Shown here piece by piece: positions 50,987 through 60,783 of a DNA stretch of 64,000 nucleotides. Numbering within the stretch: the first letter of the stretch is position 1; each line of letters starts with the position of its first letter. The notes beneath the pieces were generated by a model. That model was given only the letters and a program-made list of their open reading frames with translations, did no database searches and was not told the DNA's origin. Source of the stretch: Ramlibacter sp. (lineage in GTDB: Bacteria; Pseudomonadota; Gammaproteobacteria; Burkholderiales; Burkholderiaceae_C); NCBI GenBank assembly GCA_021323335.1, contig JAJTCN010000004.1, forward strand, positions 1 to 64,000. The letters are read 5' to 3'. The position numbers and the translations under genes were made by a program.

Positions 50987-52630
50987 TCAGTCGCCGTCGC
51001 TGCCCGAAGTGGCGGCCTGCGCATCGCCGCCGCCTCCGCCGGAGGGCTTGCGGCGGCGCCGGCGCCGCTTGCGCGGGGCTTCGCCCGTCGCGGCGCCTTC
51101 GCCCTCGCCCTCGCCCTCGGCGCCGGTCTGCGGGGCTTCGTCGCCGGGCGCGGATGCGCGCGCCGGCTTCCTGGCAGCCGCCGGCGCGGGCGCCGGCTGG
51201 CGCGGTGCGTCGCGCGTGCCTTCCTCGTCGGCGCCGGGCTTGGGCACGCGCTTGACCTTGCGCTGCTGCTTCTGCTGCTCGTCGCGCAGCGCCGCCACCA
51301 GGTCCTCGCGCACGATGTCGCTCGCCTGGCTGAAGTCCTGCCACCAGTCGGCCAGCACGTCGTCGACCTCGCCGATGTCGGCGCGCAGGCGCATGAAGTC
51401 GAAAGCCGCGCGAAAGCGCGGCTGCTCCACCAGGCTGAAAGGCGTGTGGCCGGTGCGCTTCTCGAAGCGCGGCTGCATCATCCAGATCTCGCGCATGTCG
51501 GCACCCAGCTTGCCGCGGCCGGAGATGTCGCCGATGCGCGACTCGAACACCTCGTCGATCGCTTCCTGCAGCGCGGGGAAGGGGTGCTGCCTGCGGTCCA
51601 GGCGGGCCTGCCAGCCGTCGCGCACCTCGGCCCACAGCACGCACGCCAGCAGGAAGCTGGGCGCCACGGGCTTGTTCTCGCCGACGCGGCGATCGGTGTC
51701 CTGCAACGCGGCGCGCACGAAAGGCTGGTCGGCGCGCTCGACGATCAGGTCCAGCAGCGGATAGATGCCGCGCGCCAGGCCCTGGGCCTTGAGCTGCTCG
51801 ATGGTGGCGATCGAATGCCCCGTCTGCAACAGCTTGAGCATCTCGTCGAACAGGCGGCTTTGCGGCACCTCCTGCAGCAGCGGCAGGCTCGGGATGATGG
51901 GCGCCTTGGTCTTGGGCTCGATCTTGAAGCCCAGCCCCGCGAGCTTGGCGGCGAAACGCACCGCGCGGATGATGCGCACCGGGTCCTCGCGATAGCGCGC
52001 GGTGGGGTCGCCGATCATGCGCAGCAGCTTCTTCTTGGCATCGGCGATGCCGCCGTGGTAGTCCACCACGACGCGCCGCTCGGGGTCGTAGTACATCGCG
52101 TTGATGGTGAAGTCGCGGCGCGCCGCGTCCTCTTCCTGCGGGCCCCAGACGTTGTCGCGCAGCACCCGCCCCGAAGAATCGACGGCGTGCTTCATGCCGG
52201 CCAGCTCGCTCTTGCTGGTGCGCTCGTTGCCGGTCACGGCTTCGGCATCCGCGCTGTCGAGATAGGCGCGGAAGGTGGAGACCTCGATCACCTCGTGCTC
52301 GCGGCCGCGGCCGAACACGACGTGCACGATGCGGAAGCGCCGGCCGATGATGAAGGCGCGGCGGAACAGCGACTTCACCTGCTCGGGCGTCGCGGTGGTC
52401 GCGACGTCGAAGTCCTTGGGCCGCAGGCCCAGGAGCAGGTCGCGCACCGCGCCGCCCACGATGTACGCCTCGTGCCCGCCCTCCTTGAGGGTGCGCACCA
52501 CGCTCAGCGCGCGCTCGTCCACCAGGGTGGGATCGATGCCGTGGACTTCAGGCCCGACTTCCTGGCGCTTGCCGAATTTCGGCTTGCGGCCGGTGCTGCC
52601 GAGCAGCCTGTCGATGAATTTCTTGATCAT
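50987..52630 (-). CDS. pcnB: Poly(A) polymerase PcnB
   Basis: 547 aa class II nucleotidyltransferase adding 3' poly(A) tails that mark RNA for decay. Signature IVGGAVRDLLLG with DFDVATTATPEQ (DxD metal site), RRDFTINAMYYDP and the neck/body RIIRAVRFAAKLAGLGF. The last ~110 residues are a charged Lys/Arg/Gly tail (KQQRKVKRVPKPG, RKRRRRRRKPSGG) common in this family and likely RNA-binding. Operon with folK downstream and, 19 bases upstream, the HAD phosphatase. Confidence 0.95.
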   Translation of the reverse strand: MIKKFIDRLLGSTGRKPKFGKRQEVGPEVHGIDPTLVDERALSVVRTLKEGGHEAYIVGGAVRDLLLGLRPKDFDVATTATPEQVKSLFRRAFIIGRRFRIVHVVFGRGREHEVIEVSTFRAYLDSADAEAVTGNERTSKSELAGMKHAVDSSGRVLRDNVWGPQEEDAARRDFTINAMYYDPERRVVVDYHGGIADAKKKLLRMIGDPTARYREDPVRIIRAVRFAAKLAGLGFKIEPKTKAPIIPSLPLLQEVPQSRLFDEMLKLLQTGHSIATIEQLKAQGLARGIYPLLDLIVERADQPFVRAALQDTDRRVGENKPVAPSFLLACVLWAEVRDGWQARLDRRQHPFPALQEAIDEVFESRIGDISGRGKLGADMREIWMMQPRFEKRTGHTPFSLVEQPRFRAAFDFMRLRADIGEVDDVLADWWQDFSQASDIVREDLVAALRDEQQKQQRKVKRVPKPGADEEGTRDAPRQPAPAPAAARKPARASAPGDEAPQTGAEGEGEGEGAATGEAPRKRRRRRRKPSGGGGGDAQAATSGSDGD

Positions 52631-52649
52631 GGGAAGGAAAACAGGGGGC

Positions 52650-53336
52650 TCAGGCCCTCTCGAAGAGGTCGAGTATGCGCCAGCCCCGCTCCAGGGCCAG
52701 GGTGCGCAGTTTCGGGTCGGGATTGGTCGCGACGGGGTGGTTCACGCGCTCCAGCAGCGGCAGGTCGTTCATCGAGTCCGAGTAGAAGGTGGTTTCGACA
52801 TCGAGCCAGTCCTGGCCGCGCCGTTGCAGCCACTGGGCCACCCGGACCACCTTGCCGTCGCGCATGGAGGGCACGCCGGCGATCTCGCCGGTGATCCAGC
52901 CCGAGGCGTCGCGCTCCAGCTCGACCGCGATCAGCTCCGGCACGCCGAAGGCCGCGGCGATGGGACGCGTGACGAGCTCGTTGGTCGCCGTCACGATGGC
53001 CACCGTGTCGCCCTGCTGCTGGTGCCGGCGCACCAGCTCCACGGCCTGGGGCCGCAGCGCCGGCGTGATGAAGTCGCGCATGAAGCGCTCGTGCGCCGCC
53101 ACGTAGGCATCGTGGCCGCGCGTGCGCACGGCCTCCACCGCGAAGCGCACGTAATCGTGCACGTCCAGCGTGCCGGCGATGTAGTGGGCGTAGAACTCGT
53201 CGTTGCGGCGCTTGAACTCGACCCGGTCGGTCCAGCCGATGCGCTGCGTGAACTCGCCCCACGAGTAGTCCGAATCGATCGGCAGCAGCGTGTGGTCGAG
53301 GTCGAAAAGGGTCACGCGTTGCTTCTGTGCGCTCAC
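52650..53336 (-). CDS. HAD-IB family phosphatase (SerB/histidinol-phosphatase-like)
   Basis: 228 aa, GTG start overlapping the hda stop (GTGA). HAD motif I DLDHTLLPIDSDYSW (DxDxT), motif II T/S in VTATNE, motif III/IV Lys and Asp in DGKVVR and SDSMNDLPLLE. Subfamily IB members hydrolyse phosphoserine, phosphoethanolamine or histidinol phosphate; the surrounding genes do not decide. Conserved in this hda-HAD-pcnB-folK order in Comamonadaceae. Cytoplasmic. Confidence 0.88.
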   Translation of the reverse strand: MSAQKQRVTLFDLDHTLLPIDSDYSWGEFTQRIGWTDRVEFKRRNDEFYAHYIAGTLDVHDYVRFAVEAVRTRGHDAYVAAHERFMRDFITPALRPQAVELVRRHQQQGDTVAIVTATNELVTRPIAAAFGVPELIAVELERDASGWITGEIAGVPSMRDGKVVRVAQWLQRRGQDWLDVETTFYSDSMNDLPLLERVNHPVATNPDPKLRTLALERGWRILDLFERA

Positions 53337-54007
53337 TCGTTCTCCAGCATGGACTTGATGAGGGGGATGGTGATGGCCCGCTGCGCCTGGAGCGCGTACG
53401 CGTCCAGGTGCTCCAGCAGCTGCATCAGGCTGCCGAGGTCGCGCGAGAAGCGGTGCAGGATGAAGTCCATCACCTCGTCGCTCAGGAACACGCCCCGCGC
53501 ATCCGCTTCCTGCCGCAGCACCGCGCGCCGCTCGGTCTCGCTGAGCACGTGCAGTTCGAACACGTGGCCCCAGCCCAGGCGCGTGCGCAGGTCCTCGCGC
53601 AGCTTCAGGTCGGCCGGCGGCAGCGCCCCGGCGGCCAGCACGCCGCGCTGCAGCGCCTGCGCCTGCACGAACCAGGAGAAGGCGGCGTGCTGCTGCACCG
53701 CCGAATAGAGGTGCACGTCGTCCATCAGGACGACCGCCCAGTCCTCGTCGAAGCCGGGCGGCTCCGCCAGCGACGGGTCGAGCCAGCCCACGAGCGCGCC
53801 CTGCTCGCGCAGCGCCGCCTGCACCGCCTGCAGCAGGTGCGTCTTGCCGCTGCCGGCCGCGCCCCAGAGGTAGGTGGGCACCGGCGAGCGCGTCGGGCTG
53901 CCGGCCCACAGCTGCAGGTGCTTCCACGCGGCTTCGTTGGGCCCGGCCATGAAGCTGGCCAGGCTGGGACCCCGGGCCAGGCCGATGTCGAGCGTGAGTT
54001 GCTTCAT
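53333..54007 (-). CDS. hda: DnaA regulatory inactivator Hda
   Basis: 224 aa from MKQLTLDIGL; this start exposes the QLTLDIG motif that binds the beta sliding clamp (MVRM three codons upstream is optional). AAA+ module related to DnaA without DNA-binding domain: WGAAGSGKTHLL (Walker A), VVLMDDVHLY (Walker B), sensor RLGWGHVFEL and Arg finger region FSRDLGSLM. Stimulates hydrolysis of ATP bound to DnaA after replication initiation. Overlaps the HAD gene downstream and lies 12 bases after the permease gene. Confidence 0.95.
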   Translation of the reverse strand: MKQLTLDIGLARGPSLASFMAGPNEAAWKHLQLWAGSPTRSPVPTYLWGAAGSGKTHLLQAVQAALREQGALVGWLDPSLAEPPGFDEDWAVVLMDDVHLYSAVQQHAAFSWFVQAQALQRGVLAAGALPPADLKLREDLRTRLGWGHVFELHVLSETERRAVLRQEADARGVFLSDEVMDFILHRFSRDLGSLMQLLEHLDAYALQAQRAITIPLIKSMLENE

Positions 54008-54019
54008 CCGCACCATGCG

Positions 54020-55090
54020 CTAGCCCTGGTAAAGCCGGCTGGACAGGTAGCCGCTGCGGATGCGGCGGATCGCCACCAGCAGCAGCGCGCTGGCCGGCAG
54101 CGCGATCAGCACGCCCACGAATCCGAACAGCTGGCCGAACGCCAGCAGCGCGAAGATCACCGCCAGCGGGTGCAGGCCGATGCGCTCGCCCACCAGGCGC
54201 GGCGTCAGGTAGAAGCCCTCGAAGACCTGCCCGAGGCCGTAGACCGAACCCACCATCACCAGCGCCTTGACCGAGGCGAACTCCAGCACGCCGGCGACGA
54301 TGGCCAGCACCAGGCCGATGCCGAAGCCCACGTAGGGCACGAACATGGCCAGGCCGGTGAACACGCCGATCGGCACCGCCAGGTCCAGCCCGAACAGCGC
54401 CAGCCCGGTGCTGTAGAAGACGGCCATCGTGACCATCACCAGCAACTGGCCGCGCAGGTACTGCCCCAGCACTTGGTCCGCCTCGTGGGTGAAGGAATCC
54501 ACGCCCGGCCGCACCCGCGGCGGCACCAGCTCCAGCGCCCGGGCGACCACCTGCTTCCAGTCCAGCAGCAGGTAGAACAGCGCCACGGGGATCAGCACCG
54601 TGTAGCCGACCACGGTGAGCAGCACGCTGCCGCCGAGCTTGAGGGACGACCAGAGCGAGCCGAAGCTGTCGCCCCAGTTGGCATTCAGGTACCCCACCAG
54701 CAGTTCGCGCAGGCTGGCCAGGTCCAGCGCGATGTGGATGCCGAACTGCGCCAGCCAGGGTGACAGCGTGCCGTGCAGCTTGTCCAGCAGCATGGGCAGC
54801 TGCTCGCGGATCAGCGGGATCTCCTTGAGCAGCACCGGGATGATCAGCAGGACCAGGCACAACACCGCCAGCAGGAAGAGCAGCTGGACGATCACCACCG
54901 CCAGCACGCGCGGCATGCGGCCGCCCCAGACGTCGTCCAGCCGGTCGACGAGGGGCGTGAGCGCATACGCCAGCACCGCAGCCACGATGAAGGGCGTCAG
55001 CACGGGCCCCAGCGCGCGCAGGGCGAGCAGGGCGAGCACCGCGATCGCCAGCCAGGCCGCGGCCTGCTTCTGCGTGGGGGTGAATTGCAT
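54020..55090 (-). CDS. AI-2E family transporter (PerM/TqsA-type)
   Basis: 356 aa from MQFTPTQKQAAAW. Eight hydrophobic segments with the large extramembrane insertion (KEIPLIREQLPMLLDKLHGTLSPWLAQF) of AI-2E_transport. Family motif near GLAMFVPYVGFGIG(P)LVLAIVAG and FYLTPRLVGERIGLHPLAVI is present. Relatives export autoinducer-2 or sodium/protons; the function here is not determined. First gene of the hda transcript, divergent from purM (94 bases). Confidence 0.9.
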   Translation of the reverse strand: MQFTPTQKQAAAWLAIAVLALLALRALGPVLTPFIVAAVLAYALTPLVDRLDDVWGGRMPRVLAVVIVQLLFLLAVLCLVLLIIPVLLKEIPLIREQLPMLLDKLHGTLSPWLAQFGIHIALDLASLRELLVGYLNANWGDSFGSLWSSLKLGGSVLLTVVGYTVLIPVALFYLLLDWKQVVARALELVPPRVRPGVDSFTHEADQVLGQYLRGQLLVMVTMAVFYSTGLALFGLDLAVPIGVFTGLAMFVPYVGFGIGLVLAIVAGVLEFASVKALVMVGSVYGLGQVFEGFYLTPRLVGERIGLHPLAVIFALLAFGQLFGFVGVLIALPASALLLVAIRRIRSGYLSSRLYQG

Positions 55091-55184
55091 TCCGGGGAGT
55101 GAACCGGCTGGATGACGGGCCGGCAAGTAAAATCGAATGCAAATTCTATCGGCCGGCGCCTCCTCCCCGGTCCACCCCACCCCC

Positions 55185-56222
55185 ATGAACCCCTCCCCCC
55201 TCTCGTACAAGGACGCCGGCGTCGACATCGATGCCGGCGACGCACTGGTCGAACGGATCAAGCCGCTGGCGAAAAAGACCATGCGCGAGGGCGTGCTGGC
55301 GGGCATCGGCGGGTTCGGCGCCCTGTTCGAGGTGCCCAAGCGCTACAAGGAGCCGGTGCTGGTGAGCGGCACCGACGGCGTCGGCACCAAGCTGAAACTC
55401 GCCTTCGAGTGGGGCATGCACGACACCGTCGGCATCGACCTGGTGGCCATGAGCGTGAACGACGTGCTGGTGCAGGGCGCCGAGCCCCTGTTCTTCCTGG
55501 ATTACTTCGCCTGCGGCAAGCTGGACGTGGACACCGCGGCGGCCGTCGTGGGCGGCATCGCCCGCGGCTGCGAGCTGGCGGGCTGCGCCCTGATCGGCGG
55601 CGAGACGGCGGAAATGCCGGGGATGTACCCGTCCGGCGAGTACGACCTGGCCGGCTTCGCCGTCGGCGCCGTCGAGAAGTCGAAGATCCTGGCCGGGCAG
55701 GACGTCCGGGACGGCGACATCGTGCTGGGCCTGGCCTCCAGCGGCGTGCATTCCAACGGCTTTTCGCTGGTGCGCAAGTGCATCGAGCGGGCCGGTGCGT
55801 CGCAGCTGCCCGCCTCGCTGGACGGCAAGCCGTTCCGCCAGGCCGTGATGGAGCCCACGCGCATCTACGTGAAGCCGGTGCTCGCCGCGCTGGCCGCGCA
55901 CCCGGGCATCAAGGCCCTGGCCCACATCACCGGCGGCGGCCTGCTGGAGAACATCCCGCGGGTGCTGCCCGACGGCCTAGCCGCGCACCTGAAGGCCGGC
56001 AGCTGGCCGCGCACCGAGCTGTTCGCCTGGCTGCAGGCCACCGCGGCGATCGACGATCACGAGATGAACCGCACCTTCAACAACGGCATCGGCATGGTGG
56101 TGGTGGTCGCGCCGGCCGAAGCGGCCGCGGTGGCCGCGGCGCTGCGCCAGCAGGGCGAGCAGGTGCACGAGATCGGCCGCATCGGCCCGCGCGCCGGCGG
56201 CGCGCCGGTGACGGTCGCCTGA
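55185..56222 (+). CDS. purM: Phosphoribosylformylglycinamidine cyclo-ligase
   Basis: 345 aa AIR synthetase, fifth step of de novo purine synthesis. Conserved [89 protein letters not shown] and [14 protein letters not shown] 55185 ([12 protein letters not shown]) is preferred to 55137 since family members start just before SYKDAG. Divergent from the permease/hda genes, an arrangement common in Comamonadaceae. Confidence 0.97.
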   Translation: MNPSPLSYKDAGVDIDAGDALVERIKPLAKKTMREGVLAGIGGFGALFEVPKRYKEPVLVSGTDGVGTKLKLAFEWGMHDTVGIDLVAMSVNDVLVQGAEPLFFLDYFACGKLDVDTAAAVVGGIARGCELAGCALIGGETAEMPGMYPSGEYDLAGFAVGAVEKSKILAGQDVRDGDIVLGLASSGVHSNGFSLVRKCIERAGASQLPASLDGKPFRQAVMEPTRIYVKPVLAALAAHPGIKALAHITGGGLLENIPRVLPDGLAAHLKAGSWPRTELFAWLQATAAIDDHEMNRTFNNGIGMVVVVAPAEAAAVAAALRQQGEQVHEIGRIGPRAGGAPVTVA

Positions 56223-56233
56223 CGCCAGCGCGG

Positions 56234-57421
56234 ATGCAGGCCGCCCCGCCCCGCCGCCTGCCCGCGGGCATCTGGGTCCTGGGCTTCGTCAGCCTGCTGA
56301 TGGACGTCTCCTCGGAGATGATCCACAGCCTGCTGCCGGTCTTCCTGGTCACCGGCCTGGGCGCGAGCATGCTGACCGTCGGCCTGCTCGAGGGCGCGGC
56401 GGAGGCCACCGCCCTGGTCGTCAAGGTCTTTTCCGGCGCGTGGAGCGACTGGCTCGGCCGGCGCAAGCCGCTGGCGGTGCTGGGTTATGGCCTCGGCGCC
56501 GCTTCCAAGCCGCTGTTCGCGCTGGCCGACGCCGTCGGCGTGGTGGTGGCCGCGCGCCTGGCCGACCGCGTCGGCAAGGGCATGCGCGGTGCGCCGCGTG
56601 ACGCGCTGGTGGCGGACCTGGCGCACCCCGACCAGCGCGGCGCCGCCTACGGGTTGCGCCAGTCGCTGGACACCGTCGGCGCCTTCCTCGGCCCGCTCGT
56701 GGCCATCGGGCTGATGCTGCTGTGGGCCAACGATTTCCGGGCCATCTTCTGGGTGGCGGTGGTCCCCGCCGTGCTGTCGGTGCTGCTGCTGGTGGTGGGG
56801 GTGCGCGAACCGGAACGCCCGGCCAGCGCCGTGCGCGTCAACCCGATCCGGCGCGAGAACCTGCGGCAGCTGACGCGCGCCTACTGGTGGGTGGTGGGGA
56901 TCGGGGCGCTGTTCACGCTGGCGCGCTTCAGCGAGGCGTTCCTGGTGCTGCGGGCGCAGCAAGGCGGCCTGGCCATCGCCTGGGCGCCGCTGGTGCTGAT
57001 CGCGATGAACGTCGTGTACTCCGCCCTCGCCTACCCGTTCGGCAAGCTGGCCGACCGCATGTCCCACCGCAGGCTGCTGGCCATCGGCCTGGCGGTGCTG
57101 ATCGCCGCGGACCTGGCGCTGGCCGCGGCCGACACCGGGCTGCTGCTGTGGGCCGGCATCGGCCTGTGGGGCGTGCACATGGCGCTCACCCAGGGCCTGC
57201 TCGCCACCATGGTGGCGGCCACCGCACCGCCCGCCCTGCGCGGCACCGCCTTCGGCATGTTCAACCTGGCCAGCGGCCTGGCGCTGCTCGTGGCCAGCGG
57301 CCTGGCCGGCCTGCTCTGGGACCGCCTGGGCGGCGCCAGCACTTTCATCGCGGGGGCGGCCCTCAGCGCACTGGCACTGGCGGCGCTGGCATGGAAGGCG
57401 CCGGCGGCGGACGGCGGCTAA
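56234..57421 (+). CDS. Major facilitator superfamily transporter
   Basis: 395 aa, twelve membrane segments. LMDVSSEMIHSLLPVFLVTGLGAS and SGAWSDWLGRRKPLAVLGYGL (motif A in GAWSDWLGRRKP) with RLADRVGKGMRGAPRDALVADL are distinctive of a subgroup seen in Burkholderiales, sometimes called YajR-like. Substrate unknown. It starts 11 bases after purM and may be transcribed with it; no functional link is obvious. Confidence 0.92.
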   Translation: MQAAPPRRLPAGIWVLGFVSLLMDVSSEMIHSLLPVFLVTGLGASMLTVGLLEGAAEATALVVKVFSGAWSDWLGRRKPLAVLGYGLGAASKPLFALADAVGVVVAARLADRVGKGMRGAPRDALVADLAHPDQRGAAYGLRQSLDTVGAFLGPLVAIGLMLLWANDFRAIFWVAVVPAVLSVLLLVVGVREPERPASAVRVNPIRRENLRQLTRAYWWVVGIGALFTLARFSEAFLVLRAQQGGLAIAWAPLVLIAMNVVYSALAYPFGKLADRMSHRRLLAIGLAVLIAADLALAAADTGLLLWAGIGLWGVHMALTQGLLATMVAATAPPALRGTAFGMFNLASGLALLVASGLAGLLWDRLGGASTFIAGAALSALALAALAWKAPAADGG

Positions 57422-57540
57422 CGGGCGACAGGCGGCCGGGGCCGTTGCGCCGCTACAAAAGCCGGAGCGCCCCGGTGTGCGACGGGCTGGACTTGCGGCA
57501 TGTCCTGACCGAAACTGGACCTTCACCCCGAGGAGCAGAC

Positions 57541-58284
57541 ATGCCGGTCGTCGCGGTCGTCAACCGCAAGGGAGGGAGCGGGAAGAGCACCTTCGCAGCC
57601 CACGTGGCCGCCTGGTGCGCGCGCGAACGCCTGGCCGTGATGCTGGGCGACATCGACCGCCAGCAGTCCAGCCGCGGCTGGCTGCGCCGCCGCGACCCTG
57701 GCCTGCCCGCCATCGCCCCCTGGACCATCGACCAGAAGAACGTGCTGCGGGTGCCCACCGGCATCACGCACGTCGTGCTGGACACGCCCGGGGGCCTGCA
57801 CGGCTTCGAACTCGCGCGCATCGTGATGTTCGCCGATGCCATCGTCATCCCCGTCTGCCCGTCGATGTTCGACCGCGAATCGGCGGCCGCCTGCATCGCC
57901 GAGCTCATGACGCTGCCGCGCGTGGCCAAGGGCCAGTGCCGCGTCGCCACGGTGGGCATGCGGGTGGACGGCCGCACCAACGCCGCCGACATGCTGCGCG
58001 CCTGGTCCGGCGAGCAGAAGGTGGAGATGGTGGGCATGCTGCGCGAGACCCAGCTGTACGTGCGCAGCCTCGAAGGCGGCCTGACCCTGTTCGACCTGCC
58101 GGAGGACAAGGCGGCGACGGACCTGGCGCAGTGGGCGCCGATCCTGGACTGGCTGCGGCCGGTGCTCAAGCCGCTGCCCGCCGCCGAGGCGCGCACGCGC
58201 GAAAGCGTGCTGGCGTCGGTGAACCGCGGCTCGGTGCTGCGGGGGGCGCGCCCGCTCAATCCGCTGGTGCGGACGGCTGCCTAG
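57541..58284 (+). CDS. Orphan ParA-family ATPase
   Basis: 247 aa from MPVVAVVNRKGGSGKST (deviant Walker A KGGxGKS/T). Also DIDRQQSSRGWLRRR (motif A') and VVLDTPGGLHGFELARIVMFADAIVIPV (Walker B region). No ParB, parS or CbiA-like partner nearby and no plasmid features, so it is probably one of the chromosomal orphan ParA/MinD-like proteins that position cellular cargo. A GAGGAGC site precedes the ATG. It follows a 119-base gap after the MFS gene. Confidence 0.88.
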   Translation: MPVVAVVNRKGGSGKSTFAAHVAAWCARERLAVMLGDIDRQQSSRGWLRRRDPGLPAIAPWTIDQKNVLRVPTGITHVVLDTPGGLHGFELARIVMFADAIVIPVCPSMFDRESAAACIAELMTLPRVAKGQCRVATVGMRVDGRTNAADMLRAWSGEQKVEMVGMLRETQLYVRSLEGGLTLFDLPEDKAATDLAQWAPILDWLRPVLKPLPAAEARTRESVLASVNRGSVLRGARPLNPLVRTAA

Positions 58285-58299
58285 GCAGCAGGATCCCGG

Positions 58300-59151
58300 C
58301 TACTGCTTGGCGCGGCGCAGGTCGGCCACGCGGTCGGCGATGGCGTCGATGTCCAGCGCGTCCTGCGCGTGCACCAGGTAGGTTTCCAGGTCTTCGACGG
58401 CACGCTGGGAATGGCCCTGCTCCGCATGGGCGAGCCCGCGGTCCCGGTATTCGGCCCAGGCGTCCGGCAGCAGGATCAGCAGCCGGTTCTGCACCGCGAT
58501 CACCCGCTGCCAGTCTTCCTGGGCGCGGTGGATCTCCTTGAGGTTGCGCAGCATGCGCGCGACGATGTCGCGCGGCGGCGCCGCCTGCAGGTACAGGCCC
58601 AGCGGCACCTCGAATTCATCCACCAGCCCGCTGCGCCGCTTGTACGGCTCCAGCCGCTCCGAGAGTTCTTCGCGCGACAGCGACTGGCCGGTGAAGGGGT
58701 CGATGACGACCTGGCCCTTGGGCAGGTTGACTTTGACCATGAAGTGGCCCGGGAAGCAGACACCGCGCGCATGCAGCCCGATGCCCTGGGCCAGCTCGAT
58801 CCACAGGACCGCCAGCGAGATCTGGATGCCGCGGCGGGTGCGCAGCACCACGTTCAGGTAGCTGTTGTCCGGGTCGCCGTAGTCGTTGACGTTGCCGCCG
58901 AAGCTGAGGTCGCGGAAGAAGAACTGGTTGAGCGTGCGCAGGCGCTGCAGCGGCGCGGCGTCCCCGGGGATGCGGCGCTTCAGTCGCGCCAGCAGCTGGT
59001 CCACGTCGCCCAGCACCACCTGCAGGTCGAGGTCGGGGTATTCGTCCTGCGCCACGCTGGCGGCGGCTTCGAGCAGCGGGAACTGTTCGTCGCCCTGCAC
59101 CAGCACCCGGAAATATTCCAGCGGCGTGGGGGCAGTGAATTGCAGCGACAT
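58300..59151 (-). CDS. SirB1-family protein (transglutaminase-like plus TPR)
   Basis: 283 aa. Transglut_core2 domain ~30-190 (LNQFFFRDLSFGGNVNDYGDPDNSYLNVVLRTRRGIQISLAVLWIELAQGIGLHARGVCFPGHFMVKV, with Cys and His of the papain-like core) and C-terminal helical repeats (VIAVQNRLLILLPDAWAEYRDRGLAHAEQGHSQRAVEDLETYL). Function unknown; often linked to prfA/hemK in gammaproteobacteria, not here. MurJ lies 66 bases upstream on the same strand. Confidence 0.92.
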   Translation of the reverse strand: MSLQFTAPTPLEYFRVLVQGDEQFPLLEAAASVAQDEYPDLDLQVVLGDVDQLLARLKRRIPGDAAPLQRLRTLNQFFFRDLSFGGNVNDYGDPDNSYLNVVLRTRRGIQISLAVLWIELAQGIGLHARGVCFPGHFMVKVNLPKGQVVIDPFTGQSLSREELSERLEPYKRRSGLVDEFEVPLGLYLQAAPPRDIVARMLRNLKEIHRAQEDWQRVIAVQNRLLILLPDAWAEYRDRGLAHAEQGHSQRAVEDLETYLVHAQDALDIDAIADRVADLRRAKQ

Positions 59152-59217
59152 GGGGTCGTTGTAATGGACGGGCCAGGAGGCGTCAAGCCACCGTGGCTCG
59201 TTCGCGTCGCCGGCGGA

Positions 59218-60783
59218 TCATCGCGTGACAAACTGACGCAGCTTCACGCCCGTGAGCGCAAGCGAAGTGAAGTAAATCGCAGCCGATGCGGCCAGCATGC
59301 CGGCCATCGCGCCGGCCCGCACCCACGCCTGCGCGCGCCACTGCATCCACGGGAACGCCTGGTTCGCCCACAGCAGGAAGGCGCCGAGCACGATGGTCGC
59401 GGCGATGACCTGCAGGAAGAACACGCCCCATCCCGGGCGCGGGCGGTAGCGGCCGCGCCGCAGCAGGATCGCCAGCAGGACGCCCGCGTTCACGAGCGCG
59501 CCGATGCCGATGGACAGCGCCAGCCCCGCATGCCGCAGGGAGGGCACCAGCGCGATGTTGCACAGCTGGGTGACCGCCAGCGCCGCCAGCGCGATCTTCA
59601 TCGGGGTCTTCATGTCATGGCTGGCGTAGAAGCCGGGCGCCAGCACCTTGATGGCGACGATCCCCAGCAGCCCGGTGCCATAGCCGGCGAGCGCGATGGC
59701 GACCTGCCTCACGTCCGCATCGGTGAACGCACCATAGTGGAACAGCGTGGCCACCAGCGGCACCCCGAACAGCAGCAAGGCGATGGAACTCGGCACCGCC
59801 AGCAGGACCACCAGCCGCAGGCCCCAGTCCAGCATGCCGGAGTAGCGCTCGTCGTCCTGGCTGGCGCGCGCGGCCGCCAGCTGGGGCATGAGCACCACGC
59901 CCAGCGCGACCCCCAGCAGTGCCGTGGGAAATTCCATCAGCCGGTCGGCGTTGCTGAGCCAGCTGACGCTGCCGGATGCGAGGTACGACGCGATCTGCGT
60001 GTTGATCAGCAGCGAGATCTGGGCCCCGCTCACCCCCAGCAGCGCCGGCAGCATCAGGCCCAGGATCTTGCGGGTGGCGGGGTCGTTCCAGGACTCGCGC
60101 AGGCCGGACCAGGCGAGCCCGAACCGCGGCCACATGCCGATGCGGCGCAAGGCAGGCACCTGGATGGCCAGTTGCAGGACGCCGCCCAGCATCACCCCGA
60201 TGCACTGCGAGTAGATCGGCTCGATGCCGTACCGCTGGAACCAGGGCGCCACCAGCACGATGGATGCGATCAGCATCACGTTCAGCAGCACCGGGGATGC
60301 CGCGGGAACCGCGAATTTTTTCCAGGTATTCAGGATCCCGCCCGCTAGCGCGACCAGCGACATGAAGCCGATGTAGGGAAACATGTAGCGCGTCATGATC
60401 ACCGCCGCGTCGTAGGCCGCGGGATCCTTGCGCAGGCCGCTGGCCAGGGCCCAGACCAGCAAGGGCGCCCCCACCACGCCGGCGATGCACAGCAGCACCA
60501 GCGTCCACAGCAGCACCGTGGCCACGTGGTCCACCAGCCGCCTGGCGCCTTCGTCACCCCCCTCGGTGCGGGTGGCGGCGAGCACCGGCACGAAGGCCTG
60601 GCTGAACGCACCTTCCCCGAAGATCCGGCGGAACATGTTGGGAATGCGGAAGGCCACGTAGAAAGCGTCCGTCAGGGCGCTGACACCGAAGAAGGCGGCG
60701 AACAGGACGTCGCGGGCGAGGCCGGTGATGCGGGACGCGAGGGTCAGGACCGAGACGGTCGAGGCGGCTTTGAACAGGCTCAC
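59218..60783 (-). CDS. murJ: Lipid II flippase MurJ
   Basis: 521 aa MVF/MATE-related polytopic protein (about 14 membrane segments) that flips lipid II across the inner membrane for peptidoglycan synthesis. N-terminus MSLFKAASTVSVLTLASRITGLARDVLFA and AFRIPNMFRRIFGEGAFSQAFVPV are diagnostic, including the essential Arg/Asp charges. TM7 region LGVSGAQISLLINTQIASYLASGSVSWLSNADRLMEFP is intact. Head-to-head with rpsT, whose promoter overlaps the murJ 5' end. Confidence 0.97.
   Translation of the reverse strand: MSLFKAASTVSVLTLASRITGLARDVLFAAFFGVSALTDAFYVAFRIPNMFRRIFGEGAFSQAFVPVLAATRTEGGDEGARRLVDHVATVLLWTLVLLCIAGVVGAPLLVWALASGLRKDPAAYDAAVIMTRYMFPYIGFMSLVALAGGILNTWKKFAVPAASPVLLNVMLIASIVLVAPWFQRYGIEPIYSQCIGVMLGGVLQLAIQVPALRRIGMWPRFGLAWSGLRESWNDPATRKILGLMLPALLGVSGAQISLLINTQIASYLASGSVSWLSNADRLMEFPTALLGVALGVVLMPQLAAARASQDDERYSGMLDWGLRLVVLLAVPSSIALLLFGVPLVATLFHYGAFTDADVRQVAIALAGYGTGLLGIVAIKVLAPGFYASHDMKTPMKIALAALAVTQLCNIALVPSLRHAGLALSIGIGALVNAGVLLAILLRRGRYRPRPGWGVFFLQVIAATIVLGAFLLWANQAFPWMQWRAQAWVRAGAMAGMLAASAAIYFTSLALTGVKLRQFVTR

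Noticed and set aside
57541-58284. ParA as evidence for an integrated plasmid or mobile element
   Set aside because: No ParB, replication protein, integrase, attachment site or base-composition shift accompanies it; neighbours are housekeeping genes.
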